Below, piece after piece: positions 1 to 7,324 of a DNA stretch of 64,000 bases; within the stretch, counting starts at the first letter, position 1, and each line of letters begins with the position of its first letter. The stretch is taken from contig NZ_JAAFZH010000004.1 in the NCBI RefSeq assembly GCF_010435915.1, positions 62,001 to 126,000 of the forward strand, read 5' to 3'. A model generated the notes under the pieces. The model saw only the letters and a list, made by a program, of their open reading frames with translations, was not told the DNA's origin and did not search any database. The translations under genes were made by a program, and so were the position numbers. The DNA is from Spirosoma terrae. GTDB lineage: Bacteria > Bacteroidota > Bacteroidia > Cytophagales > Spirosomataceae.

Positions 1-754
1 AAAAACCGGTAACAACCCCAGTCAGTATAGAAAAAGTTGCCACTGGTGCAAACAAACGCATTGGTCGATGGAAATAGCGCTGGAGAAAAAGCACGACCAG
101 AAGATCTGCCAGGACCTTTCCTACCCGACCCAGGCCATACTTCGACACGCCGTGAACCCGAGGGTGATGCTGCACATCCATCTGCGTCATTCTGGCTCCC
201 TGCATAGCCGCTAATACCGGAATAAACCGGTGCAATTCACCATATAACCCGAGTTGCTGTGCTACGTTCCGACGAAATACTTTCAGCGTACATCCGTAAT
301 CTTTTAGGTGCACTCCCGTAAACCAGCGTATCATGGCATTAGCGAATCGACTGGGTATTTTACGTAATACAACGCCATCCTGCCGGTTCGCCCGATTTCC
401 AGCCACTACATCCCAATTTCCCGATTCAGCAAGATGCAGCATCCGGGGAATATCGGCCGGATCATTTTGCAAATCACCGTCTAACGTAATAACATAATCA
501 CCCATAGCAGCGGCAATACCAGCCGCCATCGCAGTCGTTTGTCCATAGTTTCTGGCCAGCACGATGAGCTTTGTATGTCCATCAGCCGCCTTCTTGACGG
601 CCTCTACGGTCCTGTCGCGTGAGCCGTCGTCGACCAGAATCAATTCATAACGTAGCGCTTGAAGGGATTCCCGAATCCGTTCCAGCAACGGGGGAATGTT
701 ATCCGCTTCATGATATAACGGTATAACAATTGAAATGAGCCCATGATACGTCAT
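1..754 (-). CDS. Family 2 glycosyltransferase (DPM1/ArnC-like), C-terminus cut by window edge
   Basis: Reading the minus strand from ATG at 754 gives an open frame of 251 codons to the window edge. It begins MTYHGLISIVIPLYHEADNI, typical of GT-A family 2 enzymes, with the DDGSRD motif, the LARNYGQTTAMAAG segment and the DGDLQNDPADIP metal/nucleotide-sugar motif, then GNRANRQDG and LKDYGCTLKVFRR. This pattern belongs to the polyprenyl-phosphate sugar transferases (DPMS/ArnC/GtrB group), which move a sugar from a nucleotide donor to undecaprenyl phosphate at the inner face of the membrane. The last visible residues enter a hydrophobic segment, as expected for the C-terminal membrane anchors of this group, which lie outside the window. 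Its ATG overlaps the TGA of the upstream acetyltransferase by four bases, so the two are probably translationally coupled. The exact sugar is unknown. Confidence 0.88.
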   Translation of the reverse strand, partial: MTYHGLISIVIPLYHEADNIPPLLERIRESLQALRYELILVDDGSRDRTVEAVKKAADGHTKLIVLARNYGQTTAMAAGIAAAMGDYVITLDGDLQNDPADIPRMLHLAESGNWDVVAGNRANRQDGVVLRKIPSRFANAMIRWFTGVHLKDYGCTLKVFRRNVAQQLGLYGELHRFIPVLAAMQGARMTQMDVQHHPRVHGVSKYGLGRVGKVLADLLVVLFLQRYFHRPMRLFAPVATFSILTGVVTGF

Positions 755-1296
755 ACCTGATTGGAATTACGAACGAACGGCTCACGTAGTGGTTTACTCA
801 TGATGTAATCATTCATCCAGTAAGACCCAATGGCGATGTCCTCTTCCCGTACTACGCGAAACCCCTGTTTCTGATAAAAATGGAGGGCTTTGTTGAACCG
901 ATTGACGTTCAACTGCAACTCTTCCGCTCCCAATTCCTGACATCGCTGCTCTATTTCCTGAATCAGCAATTTGCCGTAGCCACTACCCTGGGTGGCCGGA
1001 AGCACGTAAATTTTATGCAGTTTATAAATTTTAGTATCGGCCACGTAGGGCGCAAAAGCCGCAAATCCACGTAGCACAGGTTTCGCTTCCCCTTCGTCGA
1101 CCTCCAGCAAAACAAACGTATGGCCCATCCTAGTCATCTGTTCCAGAAGCGCTTCGGGCGAATACATGGCGGCAAACATATACTCAATCTGATCGGGTTC
1201 TAATATGGACCGATAGGTTGGCTCCCAGATTTGTTCCTGCAACTGGATGATAGTCGGTATGTCTTCAGGACTGGCGGTACGAAGTTTAGTCGACAC
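751..1296 (-). CDS. GNAT family N-acetyltransferase
   Basis: This 181-residue protein has the GNAT fold pattern: an N-terminal strand/helix (TASPEDIPTIIQLQEQIW), a central strand (KIYKLHKIYVLP) and the acetyl-CoA pyrophosphate loop Q-G-S-G-Y-G-K-L-L (about residues 102-110), followed by LNVNRFNKALHFYQKQGF. The last motif is the usual asparagine/tyrosine segment of motif B. It should transfer an acetyl group from acetyl-CoA to an amine; the acceptor cannot be told. The start is a GTG at 1296, because an in-frame TAA lies 12 bases further upstream and there is no ATG between them. Its stop overlaps the start of the downstream glycosyltransferase by four bases. It is divergent from surE, with about 100 bp between them for both promoters. 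Confidence 0.85.
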   Translation of the reverse strand: MSTKLRTASPEDIPTIIQLQEQIWEPTYRSILEPDQIEYMFAAMYSPEALLEQMTRMGHTFVLLEVDEGEAKPVLRGFAAFAPYVADTKIYKLHKIYVLPATQGSGYGKLLIQEIEQRCQELGAEELQLNVNRFNKALHFYQKQGFRVVREEDIAIGSYWMNDYIMSKPLREPFVRNSNQV

Positions 1297-1402
1297 GTTC
1301 TTGCGTATTTACGTAGTTTTGCAACAAATATAGTGGTTGGTTGCCAGTCGGCAGATCGTTGCCGAACTATCCTCCAGCCTACGCTAGCAAAACATCTTGT
1401 TT

Positions 1403-2179
1403 ATGGCCGATCAAAAGCCTCTGATATTAGTAACCAACGACGACGGTATTACCTCCGTCGGAATTCGCACGCTTGTCGAACTGATGAAGCAACTAGGTTC
1501 AGTTGTGGTGGTGGCCCCCAATAGTCCACAATCTGGCATGGGCCATGCGATTACCATTTCTAACCCGATTCGACTCTACCCTTCTGATATATTTGGCGAT
1601 GTTCCCGCCTACGAATGTTCTGGCACCCCCGCCGATTGCGTTAAACTGGCCAAGCATCACGTATTGAAAGACCGTTCTCCCGATCTGGTCGTGAGTGGCA
1701 TCAACCACGGCAGCAACTCGTCGATCAGTATCTTATACTCCGGAACCATGTCGGCTGCTATCGAAGCCGCTATCGAAGGAATTCCTGCCATTGGCTTTTC
1801 GCTGAACGATTTCACCAGCCAGGCCGATTTTTCGCACACACGCGACCATATTCTGACCATCACCCGTAGTGTGCTGGAGCGCGGCCTGCAGAGGGGTACC
1901 GCTTTGAACGTAAATTTCCCGGCCCGAACAGCAGAGCCATTGAAAGGAATTCGGATCTGCCGCCAGGCCAATGCCAAATGGCAGGAAGAATTTGATGAGC
2001 GACGCGACCCGCACGGTCGCCGGTATTTCTGGATGGCAGGCGATTTCGTCAATTTCGACACTCATGCCGAAGATACCGACGAGTATGCGCTTTCGCAGAA
2101 TTATACATCCGTTGTCCCCTGTCAATACGATCTGACTTCATATGGCATGCTCGACGAACTAAAAAACTGGAAACTTTAA
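1403..2179 (+). CDS. surE: 5'-nucleotidase SurE
   Basis: The 258-residue product opens with the strictly conserved SurE metal-site motif LVTNDDGI (near residues 9-16), followed by VVVAPNSPQSGMGHAIT and the CSGTPADCVKL segment, then VVSGINHGSN, all diagnostic of the family. SurE is a metal-dependent nucleoside 5'-/3'-monophosphatase, also active on short polyphosphate, acting in the cytoplasm during stress and stationary phase. I place the start at the ATG at 1403 (MADQKPLIL); a TTG two codons upstream could also be read but adds nothing conserved. Length matches the usual 250-265 residues. In many bacteria surE sits beside pcm, which is absent here. It is divergent from the GNAT gene and followed after 81 bp by the GH3-like gene in the same direction. 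Confidence 0.96.
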   Translation: MADQKPLILVTNDDGITSVGIRTLVELMKQLGSVVVVAPNSPQSGMGHAITISNPIRLYPSDIFGDVPAYECSGTPADCVKLAKHHVLKDRSPDLVVSGINHGSNSSISILYSGTMSAAIEAAIEGIPAIGFSLNDFTSQADFSHTRDHILTITRSVLERGLQRGTALNVNFPARTAEPLKGIRICRQANAKWQEEFDERRDPHGRRYFWMAGDFVNFDTHAEDTDEYALSQNYTSVVPCQYDLTSYGMLDELKNWKL

Positions 2180-2260
2180 GGATGTGTACCGTATGATGTA
2201 TGATATAAGGGCTATTTAAACGTTCTTTTCATATCTCGTACTTCCTAACATCTCTCAACT

Positions 2261-3802
2261 ATGGCACTTTTAGGCAGTATGCTAAAAAACGGTATTCGTC
2301 TGACGAACGCCGTAAGGTTACGTAAAACCAACCCTTTTAAGCAGCAACGTAAAGCGTTCCGCAAACTGGTCAGTAAGGCTCGTTTTACGGACTTCGGCAC
2401 TACGTATCATTTTGAAAGCCTGCTTAGTGCAGCCGAATTTGGAACCCCTCGTGAATTCTATGAGAAGTTTAAACAGCAGGTTCCCATTCATGACTACAAC
2501 TCCATGTTCGACCGGTGGTGGAAACGATCACTGGATGGTGAAAAAGACGTAGCATGGCCGGGCCGGGTTAAGTATTTTGCTCTTAGTTCCGGTACGTCAG
2601 AAGCAGCGTCCAAGTATATTCCGGTTACGAAATCAATGTCGAAGGCTATTCAACGAACCAGTATTCGACATATTCTGACGCTCGGTCTTTATCAGAACCT
2701 ACCCTCCACGCTCTACGAGAAAGGCTACCTGATGCTCGGTGGCAGCACTAACCTTAACGCCCGGGAAGGCCATTATGAGGGTGATTTGAGCGGCATTACC
2801 GCCAGCCAGATTCCCTACTGGTTCCAGCGCTTTTACAAGCCAGGCAAAGAAATTGCTCAGGAACGCGACTGGGCGCTGAAACTGGATGAAATTACGGAGC
2901 AGGCGGGTAGTTGGGACATTGGCTACGTAGTGGGTGTTCCGGCCTGGATTCAGTTGTTGATGGAGAAAATTATAGCGCGCTATAATGTAAAAACGATCCA
3001 TGATGTATGGCCCAATCTGATGGTTTTCTGTCACGGGGGCGTATCGTTTGAGCCATATCGGAAAGGGTTTGAGAAGTTGCTGGCCCATCCCATTACGTAC
3101 ATCGAGACGTATCTGGCTTCGGAGGGCTTTATCGCTTACCAAGCTCACCCCAATGCAGAAGGGATGCAGTTGGTACTCAACAATGGTCTGTTCTTCGAAT
3201 TTATTCCCTTTAACGAGAAAAACTTTTCGCCCGACGGCGAATTAGTAGCCAACCCGCAGACGCTCATGATCGATGAGGTGGAAGAAGGGAAAGAATACGC
3301 CCTGCTGATTTCCACTTGTTCGGGGGCCTGGCGGTATCTGATCGGAGACACGATTCGATTTGTCAGCAAAAAACGCTCTGAGATTGTCATTACGGGACGT
3401 ACTAAGCACTTCCTGAGCCTTTGCGGAGAGCATTTGTCGGTCGACAATATGAACAAGGCCGTTGAACTGGTATCGCAGGAGTTGGGTATTTCGGTACGGG
3501 AGTTCACCGTTGCGGGCATATCGCACGATACGTTGTTTGCCCACCACTGGTACATCGGGACCGACGACGTAGTGGACCCTACCGCTCTTCGCGACCGGAT
3601 TGATGCCAAACTAAAAGAACTCAATGACGACTATGCCGTTGAGCGGAAACACGCGCTTAAAGAAATTACGGTGACCGTACTGCCCGCCAAAACCTTTTAT
3701 GACTGGATGGAATCGAAGGGAAAAATGGGTGGACAACACAAATTCCCCCGCGTGCTGAAAAAGAATCTTATTGCTGAATGGCAGGCATTCCTGGCTAAGT
3801 AA
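2261..3802 (+). CDS. GH3 auxin-responsive promoter family protein (acyl-adenylate-forming amino acid conjugase-like)
   Basis: The 513-residue protein matches the GH3 family pattern throughout: FRKLVSKARFTDFGTTYHF near the N-terminus, the FALSSGTSEAASKYIP phosphate-binding loop (about residues 107-122), VFCHGGVSFEPY, YLASEG, YALLISTCSGAWRYLIGDT, the ITGRTKHFLSLCGEHLS segment, and KMGGQHKFPRVLK near the C-terminus. Plant GH3 enzymes adenylate a carboxylic acid such as indole-acetate or jasmonate and join it to an amino acid. Bacterial members, common in Bacteroidetes, are mostly uncharacterised, so the substrate here is unknown. No signal peptide is seen, so it should be cytoplasmic. It ends just before a hairpin that separates it from the convergent LysE gene. 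Family assignment is firm; biochemical role is inference. Confidence 0.88.
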   Translation: MALLGSMLKNGIRLTNAVRLRKTNPFKQQRKAFRKLVSKARFTDFGTTYHFESLLSAAEFGTPREFYEKFKQQVPIHDYNSMFDRWWKRSLDGEKDVAWPGRVKYFALSSGTSEAASKYIPVTKSMSKAIQRTSIRHILTLGLYQNLPSTLYEKGYLMLGGSTNLNAREGHYEGDLSGITASQIPYWFQRFYKPGKEIAQERDWALKLDEITEQAGSWDIGYVVGVPAWIQLLMEKIIARYNVKTIHDVWPNLMVFCHGGVSFEPYRKGFEKLLAHPITYIETYLASEGFIAYQAHPNAEGMQLVLNNGLFFEFIPFNEKNFSPDGELVANPQTLMIDEVEEGKEYALLISTCSGAWRYLIGDTIRFVSKKRSEIVITGRTKHFLSLCGEHLSVDNMNKAVELVSQELGISVREFTVAGISHDTLFAHHWYIGTDDVVDPTALRDRIDAKLKELNDDYAVERKHALKEITVTVLPAKTFYDWMESKGKMGGQHKFPRVLKKNLIAEWQAFLAK

Positions 3803-3810
3803 TGATCGTC

Positions 3811-3850
3811 TTTTGCCGTTCCGGCGGGTCCGCTGGTCGGGACGGCAAAA
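3811..3850. terminator. Hairpin between convergent GH3-like and LysE genes
   Basis: Arms 3811-3822 and 3839-3850 pair over 12 positions with one G-T wobble, around a 16-base GC-rich loop. It lies in the 65-bp convergent gap. The T and A runs are inside the stem base, so neither strand shows a classical U tail after the stem; termination is likely from position but not proven by the sequence. Confidence 0.5.
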
Positions 3851-3867
3851 AAAAGTCATTCTTACAC

Positions 3868-4575
3868 TTACCAGTTGATAGCTTTTGACAGGGGTTCTAG
3901 CAACCGCGTATACGTAATGTTAGCGGCACCAATCAGGAAGACAACGCCCGTTGTCCGGTTAAAGATCGTTACCACCCGTGGCGTAAAAAATCGCTTCAGC
4001 CGGTTGGCGTAATAAGCCAATGCTGTTTCCATAGCAAATACGCCAACAAGACTGGCAGTCATAAACGCATATTGCTGGCCGGTATCGTAATGTAAGTGCG
4101 ATCGGATATAGGCGACAATCGCCACCCACGATACAAAGTTGACCGGATTCAGGGCGTTCAGGAAAAAGCCTGTCGTAAAATAATAGACGAAATTGCCGAA
4201 ACGAGTTTTAGGGTATGCTAACCGGGGAGTTCCCTTGAGAATGTTCACCAGCCCCATAGCGATCAGAAAAACAACACCAACAGCCGCCAATATATTATCC
4301 AGGCCCTTTATTTCGGGCATAAATGATGTTCCGAGCAAGGCAGCCAGCACGAACAACGTATCACCGGTTATTACGCCGAAAACTATTTTGAGACCAGATC
4401 GAAAGCCATTATCGACGCTGTTCTGTATCAGCGCAAAGAACACCGTTCCGAAGGTAAGACAAAGGGCAACGCCAACTAAAAAACCAAATAGGATAGGTAA
4501 AAACACAAGCAAAAACTGATTTGTAATGTGTGGTTCATGATTATAAGACAGGGTCTGGTTCGTTGACCGGGCCAT
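3868..4575 (-). CDS. LysE/RhtB family translocator
   Basis: A 235-residue integral membrane protein with about six hydrophobic segments. The first helix region (FLLVFLPILFGFLVGVALCLTFGTVF) and the GLKIVFGVITGDTLFVLAALLG segment match the LysE-type exporter pattern (G-x-x-x-G-D pattern after the first helices), and NALNPVNFVSWVAIVAYI resembles the conserved N-P-x-x-x-x-F/W motif in the fourth helix region. LysE/RhtB proteins export amino acids or related small solutes across the inner membrane. The N-terminal stretch of about 20 polar residues before the first helix is longer than usual, so a later start is possible, but no better ATG is visible. It follows the NUDIX gene by 37 bp on the same strand and may be cotranscribed. 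Substrate unknown. Confidence 0.83.
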   Translation of the reverse strand: MARSTNQTLSYNHEPHITNQFLLVFLPILFGFLVGVALCLTFGTVFFALIQNSVDNGFRSGLKIVFGVITGDTLFVLAALLGTSFMPEIKGLDNILAAVGVVFLIAMGLVNILKGTPRLAYPKTRFGNFVYYFTTGFFLNALNPVNFVSWVAIVAYIRSHLHYDTGQQYAFMTASLVGVFAMETALAYYANRLKRFFTPRVVTIFNRTTGVVFLIGAANITYTRLLEPLSKAINW

Positions 4576-4612
4576 ACCTTATAAGCTCTAAACCAAAAAC
4601 GATACACGGTGT

Positions 4613-5161
4613 TTAAATTCCCCGCATTCGGGCAACGATCAATAGGCCACTCACACTAAGCGAGTCTGTGATGCGACTCGACATCACCATATCGACAGCC
4701 TCCGACAGTGGTAACTTCCAGATTCGCAGATCTTCGGTTTCTTCGGGCTCATGCTGACCCTGTACAAGCTCTTCGGCAATGTAAAGGAAGCCCTCTTCGT
4801 CAGTAGCCGAATTTGAGGTATGAATACGGGCAACTTTAGTCCATTTTTTTGCCTCCAGCCCGGTTTCTTCCCGCAGTTCCCGTTTAGCGGACTCCAGTGG
4901 ATCGGTATTCAGTGGAGAGCCACCTTCCGGAATTTCCCACGAATATTCGTTGAGTGGATACCGGTATTGTCCCACCAGATACGTATTACCATCTTCATCA
5001 ATTGGAATCACCCCAACAGCCTTATTCTTAAAGCTAACCACACCATAAATACCCGGCGTACCGGCCGGTGTGACAACCTCTTCGTGCCGAATAGAAAGCC
5101 AGGGATTTTCGTACTTAACAGACGATTCAAGCGTTTTCCAGGGGTTTTCAGTCTCGTTCAT
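4613..5161 (-). CDS. NUDIX hydrolase (ADP-ribose pyrophosphatase-like)
   Basis: From ATG at 5161 (MNETENPWKTLESS) the product has 182 residues. The NUDIX box is present as GGSPLNTDPLESAKRELREE followed by TGLEA: the catalytic R-E-L-x-E-E-x-G core is intact, but the first glutamate of the box (after G-x5) is replaced by threonine, which is a deviation from the consensus. The preceding YSWEIPEGG and VGQYRYPLNEYSWE segments resemble ADP-ribose/sugar-nucleotide pyrophosphatases, which split nucleoside diphosphates linked to another moiety. An upstream in-frame start at 5212 would add 17 residues that resemble no family member and would crowd the divergent gene at 5235, so it was not chosen. Substrate is not determined. 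Confidence 0.87.
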   Translation of the reverse strand: MNETENPWKTLESSVKYENPWLSIRHEEVVTPAGTPGIYGVVSFKNKAVGVIPIDEDGNTYLVGQYRYPLNEYSWEIPEGGSPLNTDPLESAKRELREETGLEAKKWTKVARIHTSNSATDEEGFLYIAEELVQGQHEPEETEDLRIWKLPLSEAVDMVMSSRITDSLSVSGLLIVARMRGI

Positions 5162-5234
5162 GCCGACGAAAGTACGAACATTACGGCTATGAATTGCTAC
5201 CTTTGTGGCCACAAACTAGAAACCGTAACACTTC

Positions 5235-6242
5235 ATGAGTGCCAGTCAGCGCATAAAATACCGATGGATGGGCGTATCGCTGGGCCTGAGCATTGTTCTG
5301 CTGGTTCTTAAATTCACGGCTTATTTTCTGACGTACTCTACAGCTATTCTCAGCGACGCTGTTGAGTCCATTGTGAACGTAATAGCCAGTGGTTTTGCCT
5401 TCTACAGTATTTATCTGGCCGGTCAGCCCCGCGACCAGAACCATCCATATGGCCACGGTAAAATCGAGTTTTTATCCTCCGGTTTTGAGGGGGCGATGAT
5501 TCTCTCGGCAGGTCTGGTTATCCTCTGGCAATCGATTTTAAGTTTTTTCGAACCCAAAGAGCTGGCGAATCTGGATGTGGGCTTTGGCTTAATCGGACTA
5601 ACCGCTCTAGCCAATGCCTTCGTGGGCTGGATGCTTATCCGTACTGGTCGCCAGACAGATTCCAGTGCGCTCATGGCCGATGGTCGCCATCTGCTTACGG
5701 ATACGGCAAGTAGCCTTGCCGTGATGCTGGGCGTAGCGCTGGTCGTCCTCACGGACATGCAATGGATTGATGCCGCCATATCCCTAATTCTCTCTTTTGC
5801 TATTATTTACAGTGGGTTTCAACTGGCTCGCCAGTCGGTGGCCCGGCTAATGGACGAAACCGATGGACCAACGCTGGATCGTGTCGTTACGTTGCTGAAC
5901 GTTCATAAAGATCAGAACTGGATTGATGTACACAACCTACGGGTGCAGAAGTACGGTGCAGATCTTCATATCGACTGTCATTTAACCCTTCCCCACTATT
6001 GGACACTCAATCAGGTTCACGACGAAGTGCATCATTTTGAAGACACACTAAAGGATGGTTTTCAGGTTGAGGTTGAAATTTTTGTCCACACAGATCCGTG
6101 TCAGAAAGAATGCTGCCACTACTGCCGGGTTGCCGATTGCCCCGTTCGGATGGCAGCCTTTGTTCAGGATATTGACTGGAACGCCGACAATTTGCCCTTA
6201 AATCAGAAGCATTTTGTTTCGATTGAGGCTATAAGTCACTAA
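5235..6242 (+). CDS. Cation diffusion facilitator family transporter with Cys-rich tail
   Basis: A 335-residue CDF transporter. Membrane segments begin near residue 13; AILSDAVESIVNV (about 38-50) carries the metal-site aspartate of the S-D-A-x-x-S motif, HPYGHGKIEFLSSGFEG (about 70-86) is the conserved histidine/glutamate loop, and DGRHLLTDTASS (about 149-160) supplies the second H-x-x-x-D site. The cytoplasmic C-terminal domain (residues about 205-285) is the usual dimerisation/metal-sensing domain. CDF proteins exchange Zn, Fe, Co, Cd or Mn for protons to move metal out of the cytoplasm. The tail is notable: five cysteines and a histidine lie within residues 289-302 (C-x3-C-C-H-x-C-x4-C). 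It starts 73 bp from the divergent NUDIX gene and is followed by the SIMPL gene after 32 bp. The metal specificity is not clear. Confidence 0.9.
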   Translation: MSASQRIKYRWMGVSLGLSIVLLVLKFTAYFLTYSTAILSDAVESIVNVIASGFAFYSIYLAGQPRDQNHPYGHGKIEFLSSGFEGAMILSAGLVILWQSILSFFEPKELANLDVGFGLIGLTALANAFVGWMLIRTGRQTDSSALMADGRHLLTDTASSLAVMLGVALVVLTDMQWIDAAISLILSFAIIYSGFQLARQSVARLMDETDGPTLDRVVTLLNVHKDQNWIDVHNLRVQKYGADLHIDCHLTLPHYWTLNQVHDEVHHFEDTLKDGFQVEVEIFVHTDPCQKECCHYCRVADCPVRMAAFVQDIDWNADNLPLNQKHFVSIEAISH

Positions 6243-6274
6243 TATTACAGAATCAACGCGTAATCTTCATACTC

Positions 6275-6982
6275 ATGCGGCTCATCTACGTACCGTTCCT
6301 GCTTCTGCTGGCAATTGGTTATTGTACCTCTTTGTCTGCCCAGGCAACCAACAACCATCTGACTGTGCTTGGCGAAGCCTCCGAAGAAGTTATGGCCGAT
6401 CAGGCAACGCTCAACATCAACTTGTCATTCTCGGACGAAAAAGACATCACTATGGTTTACGAGCAGCATAAAGCAGCCCGTGAACGAATTTTGGCGATGC
6501 TAACGGAGCTTAAAGTACCGGCAAAGGACATACAAACCCAACTGCTTCTTGTGCGTAAGGAACGTGACTTTTCTATGGGTAACCCGCCTTCCGATAAATT
6601 TAAAGGATTTCAACGGGTACTTATCAAGTTTGGGGATTTGAAACGCTATGCCGACATTCAACAACACATAGCCTCAAATGGATTTACAGATGTAGCAACC
6701 ACTTTTTCACTTAGCAACCAACGAGACATTGAGCTTCGATTATTTGAGCAGGCGGTGGTCAATGCCCAACGAAAAGCCGATCGACTGGCCAAAGCGGTTT
6801 CACGCTCAATAAAAGGTATTGTACGTCTTGGTGATACGGATGAAAACGAGGTTATATCCACCTTACGAGCTACAACAATGCTTTCGTATATGAATAGCTA
6901 TCAGACTGATCGCCCAATAAATGCAGTTCAACAAACTTTTAGATTGAACGCCGTAGTAAAAGTTGTATATGAATTAAACTGA
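6275..6982 (+). CDS. SIMPL domain-containing exported protein (DUF541)
   Basis: The 235-residue protein has a signal peptide (residues 1-22, cleavage near LSAQA) and a SIMPL/DUF541 domain over the rest: LTVLGEASEEVMADQATLNINLS is the characteristic first strand, followed by ILAMLTELKVPAKDIQTQ and the C-terminal AQRKADRLAKAVSRSIKGIVRLGD. Members are periplasmic or membrane-linked oligomeric proteins of poorly defined role; some accompany kinase signalling or envelope stress. It lies 32 bp after the metal transporter in the same direction, so the two may form an operon. A strong 15-bp hairpin about 50 bases downstream probably ends the transcript. No catalytic residues can be named. Confidence 0.82.
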   Translation: MRLIYVPFLLLLAIGYCTSLSAQATNNHLTVLGEASEEVMADQATLNINLSFSDEKDITMVYEQHKAARERILAMLTELKVPAKDIQTQLLLVRKERDFSMGNPPSDKFKGFQRVLIKFGDLKRYADIQQHIASNGFTDVATTFSLSNQRDIELRLFEQAVVNAQRKADRLAKAVSRSIKGIVRLGDTDENEVISTLRATTMLSYMNSYQTDRPINAVQQTFRLNAVVKVVYELN

Positions 6983-7029
6983 CTGCTCTCTCGGCTCAAG
7001 TCACTCTCCCTCAACTAGGTTTTTACCCA

Positions 7030-7067
7030 TTAATCCCCAAAATCTGCTTTCTGATTTTGGGGATTAA
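7030..7067 (+). terminator. Perfect 15-bp hairpin after the SIMPL gene
   Basis: Arms 7030-7044 and 7053-7067 are perfectly complementary around an 8-base loop. It lies 48 bases after the SIMPL stop codon. No U-run follows, so it may act as an mRNA-end stabiliser or a weak terminator. The perfect match makes a chance origin unlikely. Confidence 0.6.
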
Positions 7068-7116
7068 CTCTTATAAAGGTCCATTTTTTACCCGGAAATT
7101 AATATTTACCCAAAAA

Positions 7117-7148
7117 GTTGTATTAAATCTTTTTATTTACCAATTTTG
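7117..7148 (+). promoter_or_regulatory. Candidate Bacteroidetes promoter in convergent gap
   Basis: GTTG at 7117-7120 is followed, after exactly 20 bases, by CAATTTTG at 7141-7148. This fits the Bacteroidetes sigma-ABfr consensus (TTTG, 19-21 bases, TAnnTTTG) with one mismatch in each element. No protein-coding start follows; a hairpin-rich stretch ending in a terminator does. Confidence 0.4.
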
Positions 7149-7154
7149 ACTCGT

Positions 7155-7255
7155 TAGCTGATTAGTTAGATCAGCGCAAGCATTGCTTTTTTCAATTCAG
7201 GTTGTATTCAAATACCAGCAAAAAACGCCTTCTTCCATTGAGGGCGTTTTTTCTT
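7155..7255 (+). ncRNA. Candidate small RNA of about 100 nt
   Basis: Downstream of the promoter-like elements at 7117-7148 lies a non-coding stretch with three possible hairpins: GCTGAT/ATCAGC (7157-7162 with 7169-7174), a short GCAA/TTGC hairpin near 7176-7186, and a terminator stem at 7220-7252. No open frame of note is present on either strand. The layout is that of a free-standing small RNA, but no known RNA family was recognised, so this is inference. Confidence 0.35.
7219..7254. terminator. Intrinsic terminator, usable in both directions
   Basis: A-rich left arm and T-rich right arm surround a 9-bp stem (AAAAACGCC at 7221-7229 with GGCGTTTTT at 7243-7251) and a 13-base loop, followed by TTCTTTT. 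The A-run before and T-run after make it a classical intrinsic terminator on the plus strand and also readable on the minus strand. Confidence 0.75.
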
Positions 7256-7257
7256 TT

Positions 7258-7315
7258 CCATTCCAGCTAACGTAGCACGTTTGACAAACGTCACTCACTA
7301 CGTTAACTGGAATGG
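7258..7315 (-). terminator. Long inverted repeat just after the metal-efflux operon
   Basis: Arms 7258-7275 and 7298-7315 pair at 17 of 18 positions. The loop holds a second palindrome, ACGTTTG-A-CAAACGT (7277-7291). It begins 10 bases after the stop codon of the adaptor gene (minus strand) and most likely ends that operon's transcript or protects its 3' end. Confidence 0.55.
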
Positions 7316-7324
7316 CCTGTTCGT

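Noticed and set aside
3811..3850. Classical intrinsic terminator
   Set aside because: The hairpin is real, but the T/A runs are inside the stem, so a normal U tail is missing; listed only with moderate confidence.
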